A stretch of 64,000 nt of DNA, taken from positions 31,195-95,194 of the forward strand of contig DASSWG010000006.1 in the NCBI GenBank assembly GCA_035705295.1, in the 5' to 3' direction. How positions within the stretch are numbered: position 1 is the first letter of the stretch; each line of letters begins with the position of its first letter. Under the pieces are notes generated by a model. That model saw nothing but the letters and a program-made list of their open reading frames with translations. It ran no database searches and had not been told where the DNA came from. A program made the position numbers and the translations under genes. The stretch comes from DASSWG01 sp035705295 (GTDB taxonomy: Bacteria > Bacteroidota > Bacteroidia > Flavobacteriales > Flavobacteriaceae). Positions 25,326 to 34,090 of the stretch are shown here, piece by piece.

Positions 25326-27881
25326 TTATCCTTCCGTTTTTGTTTTGGGCTTCTCGATCTGGATTTTCAATTCGTTGGAACCTTTGTCGAGGTCCATATA
25401 AATGGTGTCACCTTCGGAAATTTTTGAAGTGATGATTTCTTCTGCCAAGGCATCTTCAATATATTTCTGGATCGCACGGTTAAGCGGCCGCGCGCCGTAT
25501 TGTTGGTCAAAACCTTTGTCGGCGATAAAGTCTTTCGCTTTGTCGCTCAATTTTAGGTCATAGCCCAAACCGTCAATTCGTTTGAACAATTTTTCCAATT
25601 CAATATCGATGATTTTATGAATGTCTTCCCGATCCAACCCATTGAAGATCACCACATCGTCGATACGGTTCAAAAACTCGGGCGCAAAAGCTTTTTTCAA
25701 TGCGTTTTCGATCACGCCTTTGGCATGCGTATCCACTTGCGCTTTTTGCGCGGCAGTTCCAAATCCGACCCCTTGCCCGAAATCTTTCAATTTTCGCGAA
25801 CCGATGTTGGAGGTCATTATGATAATGCTGTTTTTAAAATCGATTTTCCTGCCAAGGCTATCGGTCAAATATCCGTCGTCCAAAACTTGCAACAACATAT
25901 TAAAAACGTCGGGATGCGCTTTTTCAACCTCGTCGAGCAAAATAACGGAATAGGGTTTGCGGCGTACTTTTTCCGAAAGTTGACCACCTTCTTCATAGCC
26001 GACATAGCCCGGAGGCGCCCCGATCAATCGTGAAATTGCGAATTTTTCCATGTATTCGCTCATATCGATTCGGATCAGCGCATCTTCATTGTCGAACAGT
26101 TCGCGCGCCAATACTTTTGCCAATTGGGTTTTTCCCACTCCGGTTTGCCCCAAGAAAATAAAGGAACCAATGGGTCTGTCGGGGTCTTTCAAACCGGCCC
26201 GGTTGCGTTGAATGGCTTTTACCACTTTTCCAACGGCTTCGTCTTGGCCAATTACTTTTCCTTTGATCAATTTTGGCAGTTCCGCCAATTTGTTGATTTC
26301 GGTTTGGGCGATCCGGTTCACTGGGATTCCGGTCATCATGGAAACCACATCGGCAACATTGTCTTCTGTGACGGTTTCTCGGTGTTGTTTGGACTCTTCC
26401 TCCCACTGTTTTTGGGCGATTTCCAATTCTTTTTCCAGTTTTTTCTCATCGTCGCGAAGCTTGGCGGCTTCTTCATATTTTTGTTTTTTTACCACCGAAT
26501 TTTTCAAACCTTTGACCGCGTCGAGTTCTTTTTCCAGTTCCAAAATTTGTTTGGGAACATGAATATTGGTGATGTGGACACGCGATCCGGCCTCGTCCAA
26601 CGCGTCGATGGCCTTGTCGGGAAGAAAACGGTCGGTCATATAGCGGTTGGTGAGTTTCACGCAAGCAGCGATTGCTTCATCGGTATATTCGACATTGTGG
26701 TGTTCCTCGTATTTATTTTTGATATTGTTCAAAATTTCGATGGTTTCCGGAACGGAAGTTGGCTCGATGATCACTTTCTGAAACCTGCGTTCCAACGCGC
26801 CGTCTTTTTCAATGTGCTGGCGATATTCGTCCAAAGTCGTTGCCCCGATGCATTGTAGTTCGCCAGTTGCCAAGGCGGGTTTGAACATATTGCTGGCGTC
26901 CAAACTTCCAGTGGCGCCACCTGCCCCGACAATGGTATGTATTTCGTCGATGAACAAAATGATGTCGTCGTTTTTTTCAAGTTCGTTCATTACCGCTTTC
27001 ATGCGTTCTTCAAATTGTCCGCGGTATTTGGTGCCGGCTACCAAACTCGCCAAATCAAGTGTCACCACACGTTTGTCGAACAATATTCTGGAAACTTTTC
27101 GTTGAATGATTCGAAGGGACAAGCCCTCGGCAATGGCACTTTTTCCAACGCCGGGTTCGCCGATCAACAAAGGGTTGTTTTTTTTCCTTCGGCTTAAAAT
27201 TTGGGAAACCCGTTCAATTTCTTTTTCCCTGCCGACCACTGGGTCCAATTTTCCTTCGTCGGCCAATGCGGTCAAATCGCGGCCAAAATTGTCCAAAACC
27301 GGGGTTTTGGATTTTTTGGTAGTTTTTCCAGGGTTTCCGGTGTTTCCAAAAGGGGTGTTTTTGGCACTATCACCCGAAGGATTTTCTTCTTCGGAAAAAG
27401 ATTCGGAAGTGGGCGAGCCCAAATAGCCATCATCTTGGGTGATCATGGATTTGAATTCATCTTTTACGTTGTCGTAATCTACTTTCATTTTGTTCAAAAG
27501 CTTGGTGGTGGGGTCGTTTTCGTTTCTTAAAATGCACAACAACAAATGTGCGGTGTTGATGGAAGAGCTTTGAAAAAGTTTTGCTTCCAAAAAAGTGGTT
27601 TTCAATGCCCGTTCCGCTTGGCGTGTCAAATGCAGGTTTTTCTTTTTGTTGGATACGGTTGCAATGCCTGGGTTCGCCGGACTGAGAATTTCCACTTTCT
27701 TGCGAAGGTGGTTCAAATCGATTTCCAATGAATCCAATATATCGATCGCCTTCCCACTGCCGTCACGCAGCAGTCCCAGCATCAAATGTTCGGTGCCTAT
27801 AAAATCGTGCCCCAAACGCAAGGCTTCTTCTTTGCTGTACGTGATTACATCTTTGACTCGTGGTGAAAAATTATCGTCCAT
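25326..27881 (-). CDS. clpC: ClpC-type AAA+ protease unfoldase
   Basis: An 851-residue protein. A double Clp-N repeat (about 1-145) is followed by a linker, then NBD1 with Walker A GEPGVGKSA near residue 243 and Walker B LFIDEIHTIVGAG. A UVR-like coiled coil (KQKYEEAAKLRDDEKKLEKE), diagnostic of ClpC against ClpA or ClpB, leads into NBD2 with GQTGVGKTQ near 578. The VGFG loop that docks ClpP is visible in FGQGVGFGTAAQ. It unfolds substrates for ClpP in cytoplasmic proteolysis. No mcsA/mcsB/ctsR genes are nearby. It is divergent from gyrA across 242 bases. Confidence 0.95.
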   Translation of the reverse strand: MDDNFSPRVKDVITYSKEEALRLGHDFIGTEHLMLGLLRDGSGKAIDILDSLEIDLNHLRKKVEILSPANPGIATVSNKKKNLHLTRQAERALKTTFLEAKLFQSSSINTAHLLLCILRNENDPTTKLLNKMKVDYDNVKDEFKSMITQDDGYLGSPTSESFSEEENPSGDSAKNTPFGNTGNPGKTTKKSKTPVLDNFGRDLTALADEGKLDPVVGREKEIERVSQILSRRKKNNPLLIGEPGVGKSAIAEGLSLRIIQRKVSRILFDKRVVTLDLASLVAGTKYRGQFEERMKAVMNELEKNDDIILFIDEIHTIVGAGGATGSLDASNMFKPALATGELQCIGATTLDEYRQHIEKDGALERRFQKVIIEPTSVPETIEILNNIKNKYEEHHNVEYTDEAIAACVKLTNRYMTDRFLPDKAIDALDEAGSRVHITNIHVPKQILELEKELDAVKGLKNSVVKKQKYEEAAKLRDDEKKLEKELEIAQKQWEEESKQHRETVTEDNVADVVSMMTGIPVNRIAQTEINKLAELPKLIKGKVIGQDEAVGKVVKAIQRNRAGLKDPDRPIGSFIFLGQTGVGKTQLAKVLARELFDNEDALIRIDMSEYMEKFAISRLIGAPPGYVGYEEGGQLSEKVRRKPYSVILLDEVEKAHPDVFNMLLQVLDDGYLTDSLGRKIDFKNSIIIMTSNIGSRKLKDFGQGVGFGTAAQKAQVDTHAKGVIENALKKAFAPEFLNRIDDVVIFNGLDREDIHKIIDIELEKLFKRIDGLGYDLKLSDKAKDFIADKGFDQQYGARPLNRAIQKYIEDALAEEIITSKISEGDTIYMDLDKGSNELKIQIEKPKTKTEG

Positions 27882-28123
27882 TTTTTAAACGCCTTTGTTA
27901 GATTTTACATTCTAATTTATTCAAAAACCATACCTATTAATCTTGAATAGCTAATTGACAAAATAAAGTTGTGGTTTCAAAATTTTGTTGCCTGAACTTA
28001 TCAACTAAACTACAACAAAAATTTGTTAATAAAAACCCGTCGAAAGAACGGGCAAAATGGCATAATAACAGATAATATCCGTAAATTGCCTCGTTAAAAA
28101 TTAGAATTACAAATCTACTATTT
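27882..28123. promoter_or_regulatory. Divergent clpC-gyrA regulatory region
   Basis: This 242-base A+T-rich gap holds no gene and must contain both promoters. A small stem CCCGT/ACGGG (28036-28040 with 28048-28052) lies about 70 bases before the gyrA start. No perfect TAnnTTTG box was found on either side, so promoter positions are left open. Confidence 0.4.
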
Positions 28124-30646
28124 ATGGCTGAAGGAGAAAAGCTGATCCCCATCAATATTGAAGATGAAATGAAGACCGCGTACATCGATTATTCGATGTC
28201 GGTCATCGTGTCACGTGCCTTGCCCGACGTGCGCGACGGTTTGAAACCTGTTCACAGAAGGGTTTTGTTCGGAATGCATGAACTGGGCGTAACTTCCAAC
28301 CGCGCCCATAAAAAGTCCGCAAGGATTGTGGGGGAGGTTTTGGGAAAATACCACCCGCACGGCGACACCTCCGTTTATGACACCATGGTTCGAATGGCGC
28401 AAGAGTGGAGTTTGCGCTATATGTTGATTGACGGGCAAGGAAATTTTGGTTCTGTCGATGGCGATAGGCCGGCAGCAATGCGTTACACCGAAGCACGGAT
28501 GCGCAAAATCAGTGAAGATATGTTGGCCGATATCGACAAGGAAACCGTCGATCACAAATTGAATTTTGACGACACCTTGAAAGAACCCACCGTACTGCCT
28601 TCTCGAATTCCCAATTTATTGGTAAATGGTGCAAGTGGAATCGCGGTCGGAATGGCAACCAATATGCCTCCGCACAATTTATCGGAAGTGGTGGACGGAA
28701 CCATTGCCTATATCGAAAACAACGAGATTGAAATCGATGAATTGATCACCCATATAAAAGCCCCCGATTTTCCTACCGGCGGAATTATTTATGGTTATGA
28801 TGGCGTGAAAGAAGCATTCAAAACCGGAAGGGGAAGAATTGTTATGCGGGCGAAAACCCATATGGAAGAAGTTGGTGGAAAAGAATGCATTATTGTTTCG
28901 GAAATCCCCTACCAAGTCAATAAAGCGGATATGATCAAAAAAACCGCCGATTTGGTGAACGACAAAAAAATTGACGGAATTTCCCTTATTCGTGATGAAT
29001 CGGATCGAAAAGGAATGCGGATTGTATATTTTTTGAAACGCGATGCCGTTCCGAACGTGGTACTGAACACCTTGTTCAAACATACGGCTTTGCAATCCTC
29101 TTTTAGTGTGAACAACATTGCTTTGGTCAAAGGAAGACCGGAAATGCTCAACCTAAAGGATATGATCCGTCATTTTGTGGATCATCGACATGAAGTTGTG
29201 GTGCGAAGAACGGAATACGAACTTCGAAAAGCGCAAGAGCGCGCGCATATTTTGGAAGGCTTGATCATTGCTTCGGACAATATTGACGAAGTAATTGCAC
29301 TCATAAGGGCTTCCAGCAACGCGGACGAGGCCCGAAGCAAATTGATAGAGCGTTTTGAACTTAGTGAAATCCAAGCAAAAGCCATTGTTGAAATGCGTTT
29401 GCGTCAACTTACCGGTCTGGAACAGGACAAGTTGCGCACGGAATATGAAGAATTGATGAAGACCATCGAGGATTTGAAGGATATTTTGGCAAACAAAGAC
29501 CGCCGAATGGAGATCATCAAAGAAGAATTGTTGGAGGTCAAAGAAAAATATGGAGATGAACGCCGTTCCGAAATCGAATATGCAGGGGGCGATTTGAGCA
29601 TGGAAGATATGATTCCCGATGAAAAAGTGGTGATCACCATTTCGCATGCCGGTTACATCAAACGAACTTCCTTGTCCGAATACAAAAAACAAAATAGAGG
29701 AGGAGTGGGGCAAAAAGGATCCACCACCCGAAACGAAGATTTCTTGGAATATTTGTTCGTGGGCACCAACCACCAATACATGATTTTCTTCACCCAAGCG
29801 GGAAAATGTTATTGGATGCGGGTTTTTGAAATTCCGGAAGGAAGCAAGACCTCCAAAGGAAGGGCCATTCAAAATTTGGTGAACATTGACCCTGAAGATA
29901 AAGTGAAAGCATTTATTTGCACCCAAGATTTAAAAGACGAAGAATACATCAACAGTCATTATGTCATTATGGCCACCAAGAAAGGGCAAGTGAAAAAGAC
30001 TTCGTTGGAACAATATTCGCGCCCACGGACCAATGGTATCAATGCGATCACGATTCGCGAAGGCGACGAATTGCTTTCCGCAAGGCTCACCACGGGCGAC
30101 AGCCATGTGATGTTGGGCTTAAAAAGTGGAAAAGCCATCCGTTTTGAAGAAAGCAAAACCCGCCCAATGGGTAGAAATGCTTCCGGTGTGCGCGGAATCC
30201 GCTTGGCGAACGACAAGGACGAAGTGGTCGGCTTGGTGGCCGTGAACGATATGGAAACCGATATTTTGGTGGTTTCCGAAAATGGCTATGGAAAACGTTC
30301 CAGCCTGGACGATTACCGAATTACCAACCGCGGAGGAAAAGGGGTGAAAACCATTTCCATTACCCCAAAAACAGGGGAGTTGGTTTCCATACTGAACGTT
30401 TCCGATCAAGATGATTTGATGATCATCAACAAGTCGGGAATTGCCATTCGCATGGCCGTGGAAAATTTACGGGTAATGGGCCGTGCCACCCAAGGTGTTC
30501 GATTGATCAACCTTAGGGAAGGTGATGCAATTGCAGCGGTCGCAAAAGTGATGCAAGAGGAAGAAGATGCCGACGAACTGGATGACCTATCGGAAGATCA
30601 GACCAATGATGGCACAACTATTGCAAATAACGACGAAGAAGAATAA
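28124..30646 (+). CDS. gyrA: DNA gyrase subunit A
   Basis: An 840-residue protein of usual GyrA length. The winged-helix and active site carry YHPHGDTSVYDTMVRMAQ and the catalytic Tyr121 in AAMRYTEARMRK. The C-terminal DNA-wrapping domain begins with a GyrA box, YKKQNRGGVGQKG near residue 519, the feature that separates it from the ParC at 10845; later blades repeat the pattern (for example TNRGGKGVKT). The tail is acidic. It introduces negative supercoils with GyrB, which is elsewhere. The position equivalent to E. coli Ser83 is Thr. Cotranscribed with the TPR gene 18 bases downstream. Confidence 0.96.
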   Translation: MAEGEKLIPINIEDEMKTAYIDYSMSVIVSRALPDVRDGLKPVHRRVLFGMHELGVTSNRAHKKSARIVGEVLGKYHPHGDTSVYDTMVRMAQEWSLRYMLIDGQGNFGSVDGDRPAAMRYTEARMRKISEDMLADIDKETVDHKLNFDDTLKEPTVLPSRIPNLLVNGASGIAVGMATNMPPHNLSEVVDGTIAYIENNEIEIDELITHIKAPDFPTGGIIYGYDGVKEAFKTGRGRIVMRAKTHMEEVGGKECIIVSEIPYQVNKADMIKKTADLVNDKKIDGISLIRDESDRKGMRIVYFLKRDAVPNVVLNTLFKHTALQSSFSVNNIALVKGRPEMLNLKDMIRHFVDHRHEVVVRRTEYELRKAQERAHILEGLIIASDNIDEVIALIRASSNADEARSKLIERFELSEIQAKAIVEMRLRQLTGLEQDKLRTEYEELMKTIEDLKDILANKDRRMEIIKEELLEVKEKYGDERRSEIEYAGGDLSMEDMIPDEKVVITISHAGYIKRTSLSEYKKQNRGGVGQKGSTTRNEDFLEYLFVGTNHQYMIFFTQAGKCYWMRVFEIPEGSKTSKGRAIQNLVNIDPEDKVKAFICTQDLKDEEYINSHYVIMATKKGQVKKTSLEQYSRPRTNGINAITIREGDELLSARLTTGDSHVMLGLKSGKAIRFEESKTRPMGRNASGVRGIRLANDKDEVVGLVAVNDMETDILVVSENGYGKRSSLDDYRITNRGGKGVKTISITPKTGELVSILNVSDQDDLMIINKSGIAIRMAVENLRVMGRATQGVRLINLREGDAIAAVAKVMQEEEDADELDDLSEDQTNDGTTIANNDEEE

Positions 30647-30664
30647 AAACCAAAAACCAAAAAA

Positions 30665-31921
30665 ATGAAAAAGAAAATTTTAACCATCGCACTTTCTTTG
30701 GCCACGGTTATGGCATTTTCACAAAAAAAGGAAATCCGAAACGCGGAAGACGCCATTGAAGAAGGAAACTATACTGAAGCAAAATCGCTTTTGAAGCAAG
30801 TGGAAAGTCAAATTTCCGAAGAGAGCGAAAACACCCAAACCGATTATTATTTGGCAAAAGCCCAAGCCTATTTGGGAGCGAACAATGGTTCCGCCACTTC
30901 GATGGAGGACCTTATGATTGCTGCCGAAGCCTATAACAAAGTGAAAGAACTCGGCGAAGAGGAAGCTGCCGATACCGGGATTATGGCCGTAAGAAACGCT
31001 TTGGTGAATTCCGCCATTACGGATCAAAACAATAAAAAATACGGAGATGCGGCAAAAAAGTTATATAAAAGCTACCAAATGAACAAAATAGACACTGTTT
31101 ATTTGTATTATGCCGCAAACCTTTCGTTGAACGGCAAGGACTACGATTCCGCTTTGAAATATTACAAAGAATTGATGGAGCTTGGCTACGATGGAAGTGA
31201 AACGCAATTTGTGGCCACCGATATTGCAACCGGCGAGGTGAAAACTTTTTCTTCCAAAGAAGAGCGTGACCTATTTGTGAAAAGTGGCGAATACAACAAC
31301 CCCCAAACTAAAGCAATTCCTTCCAAAAAAGGGGAAATAGCCAAAAACATTGCGTTGATTTATATTCAGCAGGACAAATTGGACTTGGCGAAAGAAGCCA
31401 TGGCAAGCGCAAAAGCAGAAAACCCCGATGACATTGGGTTGCTGCAGGCCGAGGCGAATATGTACTATAACTTGGGAAAAGTTGATAAATACAATCAATT
31501 GATGAAAGAGATTGTAAAAAAAGACCCCGAAAATGCCACGTTGTATTACAATTTGGCCGTTACCTCGGCAGAACTTGGCGATACCAAAGGAGCGATAGAA
31601 TACTACAAAAAAGCCATTGAATTTGATCCAGCTATGGAAGCGGCCTATTTCAATTTGGCGGCGACTATTTTGGAAAAAGAAGATGCAATTTTGGAACAGA
31701 TGAACAAAGCATTGGCCGACGGAAACAATTCAAAATACGATGAACTGGCCGCCCAGCGAAAAGAAACCTACCAACAAGCGTTGCCCTATTTGGAAAAAGC
31801 AAAGGAACTTGCCCCGGACAATGAAGGGGTTTTGCGCACAATGATGAATATTTATTATGTGTTGGGAAACAACGAAAAAGCTAAAGAAATGAAAACAAAA
31901 TTGGATGCTTTGGGCAAGTAA
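30665..31921 (+). CDS. Secreted tetratricopeptide-repeat protein
   Basis: A 418-residue protein with a signal peptide (MKKKILTIALSLATVMAFSQ, cut before KKEIRN). TPR-type helices run through the whole chain: AEDAIEEGNYTEAKSLLKQV near 27, KYGDAAKKLYKSYQM near 125, DYDSALKYYKELMELGYDG near 157, ATLYYNLAVTSAELGDTKGA near 290 and MMNIYYVLGNNEKAKEMKTK at the end. It is likely a periplasmic scaffold. It follows gyrA by 18 bases, so both probably share a transcript; whether this link is functional is unknown. The family is widespread in Bacteroidota but without an assigned function. Confidence 0.85.
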   Translation: MKKKILTIALSLATVMAFSQKKEIRNAEDAIEEGNYTEAKSLLKQVESQISEESENTQTDYYLAKAQAYLGANNGSATSMEDLMIAAEAYNKVKELGEEEAADTGIMAVRNALVNSAITDQNNKKYGDAAKKLYKSYQMNKIDTVYLYYAANLSLNGKDYDSALKYYKELMELGYDGSETQFVATDIATGEVKTFSSKEERDLFVKSGEYNNPQTKAIPSKKGEIAKNIALIYIQQDKLDLAKEAMASAKAENPDDIGLLQAEANMYYNLGKVDKYNQLMKEIVKKDPENATLYYNLAVTSAELGDTKGAIEYYKKAIEFDPAMEAAYFNLAATILEKEDAILEQMNKALADGNNSKYDELAAQRKETYQQALPYLEKAKELAPDNEGVLRTMMNIYYVLGNNEKAKEMKTKLDALGK

Positions 31922-31948
31922 GTAAGGTTTTTAAAATTTAGAGTAATA

Positions 31949-31978
31949 AAAAAATGCGCTTTAACGAGCGCATTTTTT
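31949..31978. terminator. Bidirectional terminator after the TPR gene
   Basis: AAAAAATGCGCT (31949-31960) pairs with AGCGCATTTTTT (31967-31978). The right arm touches the stop codon of the convergent NlpC/P60 gene. Confidence 0.88.
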
Positions 31979-32727
31979 TATATAATTTTTTTGATCACCC
32001 GAAGGTTGTGGGAATATTTTTTGGTGTCCACATTGAAAATCCCGCTGTGGTCCAACCGGTCGATGCGCACTTTTCCGTGCGCGTGGATGATGTAATTGTT
32101 TTCCATAATTATTCCAACGTGGACAATCGCTCCTTCCGCATTGTCGAAAAAAGCCAAGTCGCCCGGCTCACTTTCTTCAATAAAACTCAACACTTCCCCT
32201 TGTTCTGCCTGCTGTGATGCATCTCGTGAAAGTCTATGGCCGTTCAATCGGTAAACCATTTGTGTCAATCCGCTGCAATCGATCCCAAAAGGGGTTTTTC
32301 CACCCCATAAATACGGGGCGTTCAGGTATAAAGAGGCGGTTTTTGTAAAGTTGGACTTTTCCTTTTTTCCCCTGGTGCTATTACCTTCGTATGAATTTTC
32401 GAACAAGGCAATTCCGTTCAAATTGGAACCCAACGGAACGGGAACGAGCGATTTGTTTTTGTCGATGGAAAATTCTACCAAATCGGACACTAAAACCGGT
32501 TCGCTTTCATTCAATGATTTGTAATTCTCCTTGGTGATTTCGACAAATTGCTTGTTGTCCGCCCAGCCTTCATAATTGTCAAAAGCAATGCGTATTTTGC
32601 TCCAGTTTTTTCGCTGTTCCAATATTTTGAAATGATCGCCGTACAAAAGCTGGGAAACCATTTCACTTTTATCGGTAGGGTCCATTCGAACGGCAACAAT
32701 GCCGAGATTGCAAATTCCGTATTGCAT
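31978..32727 (-). CDS. NlpC/P60 (C40) peptidase with N-terminal SH3-like domain
   Basis: A 249-residue protein. Residues 1-60 form an SH3-like wall-binding domain (CNLGIVAVRMDPTDKSEMVS, then KNWSKIRIAFDNYEGWADNK). The C-terminal half is the NlpC/P60 papain-like domain with Cys151 in GIDCSGLTQ, the first His in HVGIIM and the second in IIHAHGKV. It is expected to cut peptidoglycan stem peptides (gamma-D-Glu to diamino acid bonds) or related peptides. A signal peptide is not evident, which is also true for Bacteroidota relatives whose first residues are MQYGICNL. Confidence 0.92.
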   Translation of the reverse strand: MQYGICNLGIVAVRMDPTDKSEMVSQLLYGDHFKILEQRKNWSKIRIAFDNYEGWADNKQFVEITKENYKSLNESEPVLVSDLVEFSIDKNKSLVPVPLGSNLNGIALFENSYEGNSTRGKKEKSNFTKTASLYLNAPYLWGGKTPFGIDCSGLTQMVYRLNGHRLSRDASQQAEQGEVLSFIEESEPGDLAFFDNAEGAIVHVGIIMENNYIIHAHGKVRIDRLDHSGIFNVDTKKYSHNLRVIKKII

Positions 32728-32795
32728 CTATTGAAAAAAAAATTAACGTGAACCCTGTGTGGGATTATTTTTTCTGCTCATAAAAAACAAAGCCG

Positions 32796-33977
32796 TTAGC
32801 ATTTTTCGATCACCATTGCCGAAGCGCCGCCACCTCCATTACAAATTGCGGCCGCGCCAATTTTTCCGTTGTTTTGTTCCAAGACGTTCAAAAGTGTGAT
32901 CAATATCCGTGCGCCAGAACAGCCCAGCGGATGGCCCAAAGAAACCGCGCCCCCGTTTACGTTCACGTTTTTATCGGAAAGCCCCAAAATTTTCATATTG
33001 GCCAAGCCAACCACCGAAAAAGCTTCGTTGAATTCAAAATAATCCACTTCGTCCAAAGAAACATTTGCTTTGTCCAAAGCTTTTGGCAAAGCTTTTGCCG
33101 GAGCTGTGGTGAACCATTCGGGTTCCTGGGCTGCATCGGCGAAGCCTTTGATGACTGCCAAAGGTTTCAACCCCATTTCTTCCGCTTTTTCTTTGCTCAT
33201 CAACACCATTGCCGCGGCGCCGTCGTTTATTGTTGAAGCATTAGCGGCAGTGACCGTTCCATCTTTGGTGAAAGCAGGTCGCAAGGACGAAATTTTTTCC
33301 ATTTTCACGTTTTTGTATTCTTCATCTTCGGAAACCACAATTGGTTCACCACGACGTTGTGGCACTTCCACCGGAACAATTTCATTGCTGAATTTCTCTT
33401 CTTCCCAAGCTTTTTTGGAACGTTCGTACGATTGCACCGCAAAAGCATCTTGTTCTTCGCGCGAAAAATTGTGTTCCGTGGCACAAAGATCGGCGCAAGT
33501 TCCCATTGCTTCCTGGTTATAGGCATCGACCAAGCCATCTTTTTGCATGCCGTCTTCCATTGTTTTCGGGCCGAATTTTTGGCCATTTCGAAGGTGCATA
33601 TAATGTGGAATCAAACTCATATTTTCCATTCCGCCGGCAACCACGATTTCCGCATCGCCGGTCATGATCGCTTGTGCGCCCAGCATCACCGATTTCATTC
33701 CGCTGGCACAAACTTTGTTTACGGTCGTGCAGGCAACGTCGGTCGGAATTCCAGCACCCAAAGCAGCTTGGCGTGCGGGAGCTTGCCCGTTACCGGCTTG
33801 GACCACATTCCCCATAAAAACTTCATTGACCAATTCGGGTTTTAAATTGATGGCTTCCAAAGCGCCTTTGATGGCGATTGCCCCCAATTTTGTGGCCGGA
33901 ACGGAAGACAAACTTCCCAAAAAACTCCCGATCGGGGTACGTTTTGCACTTACAATTACAATTTCTTTATTTTTCAT
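32796..33977 (-). CDS. Acetyl-CoA C-acetyltransferase (thiolase)
   Basis: A 393-residue thiolase of biosynthetic-type length. The nucleophile is Cys90 in VNKVCASGMK; the second active site is His in GGAVSLGHPLGCSGAR, and the third is Cys in CNGGGGASAMV. It condenses or cleaves acetoacetyl-CoA in the cytoplasm. It differs from the fadA thiolase at 53416, which lies in the beta-oxidation cluster; this copy stands alone and is more likely the acetoacetyl-CoA (AtoB-type) enzyme. Confidence 0.93.
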   Translation of the reverse strand: MKNKEIVIVSAKRTPIGSFLGSLSSVPATKLGAIAIKGALEAINLKPELVNEVFMGNVVQAGNGQAPARQAALGAGIPTDVACTTVNKVCASGMKSVMLGAQAIMTGDAEIVVAGGMENMSLIPHYMHLRNGQKFGPKTMEDGMQKDGLVDAYNQEAMGTCADLCATEHNFSREEQDAFAVQSYERSKKAWEEEKFSNEIVPVEVPQRRGEPIVVSEDEEYKNVKMEKISSLRPAFTKDGTVTAANASTINDGAAAMVLMSKEKAEEMGLKPLAVIKGFADAAQEPEWFTTAPAKALPKALDKANVSLDEVDYFEFNEAFSVVGLANMKILGLSDKNVNVNGGAVSLGHPLGCSGARILITLLNVLEQNNGKIGAAAICNGGGGASAMVIEKC

Positions 33978-34065
33978 TGGTGGTGTTTTTAGTTTTGGAA
34001 TTGCGAATTTAAGAATTTTCTCAACAACCCGCCAAAGCTTCTTCCATTGCCCTTTATTTTTTCAT

Positions 34066-34073
34066 TATATTTG
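34066..34073 (+). promoter_or_regulatory. Putative -7 box of pgpH
   Basis: TATATTTG, 17 bases before the ATG at 34091, with a TTG 16 bases upstream (34047-34049). Confidence 0.5.
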
Positions 34074-34090
34074 ACGTACAACAACAATGC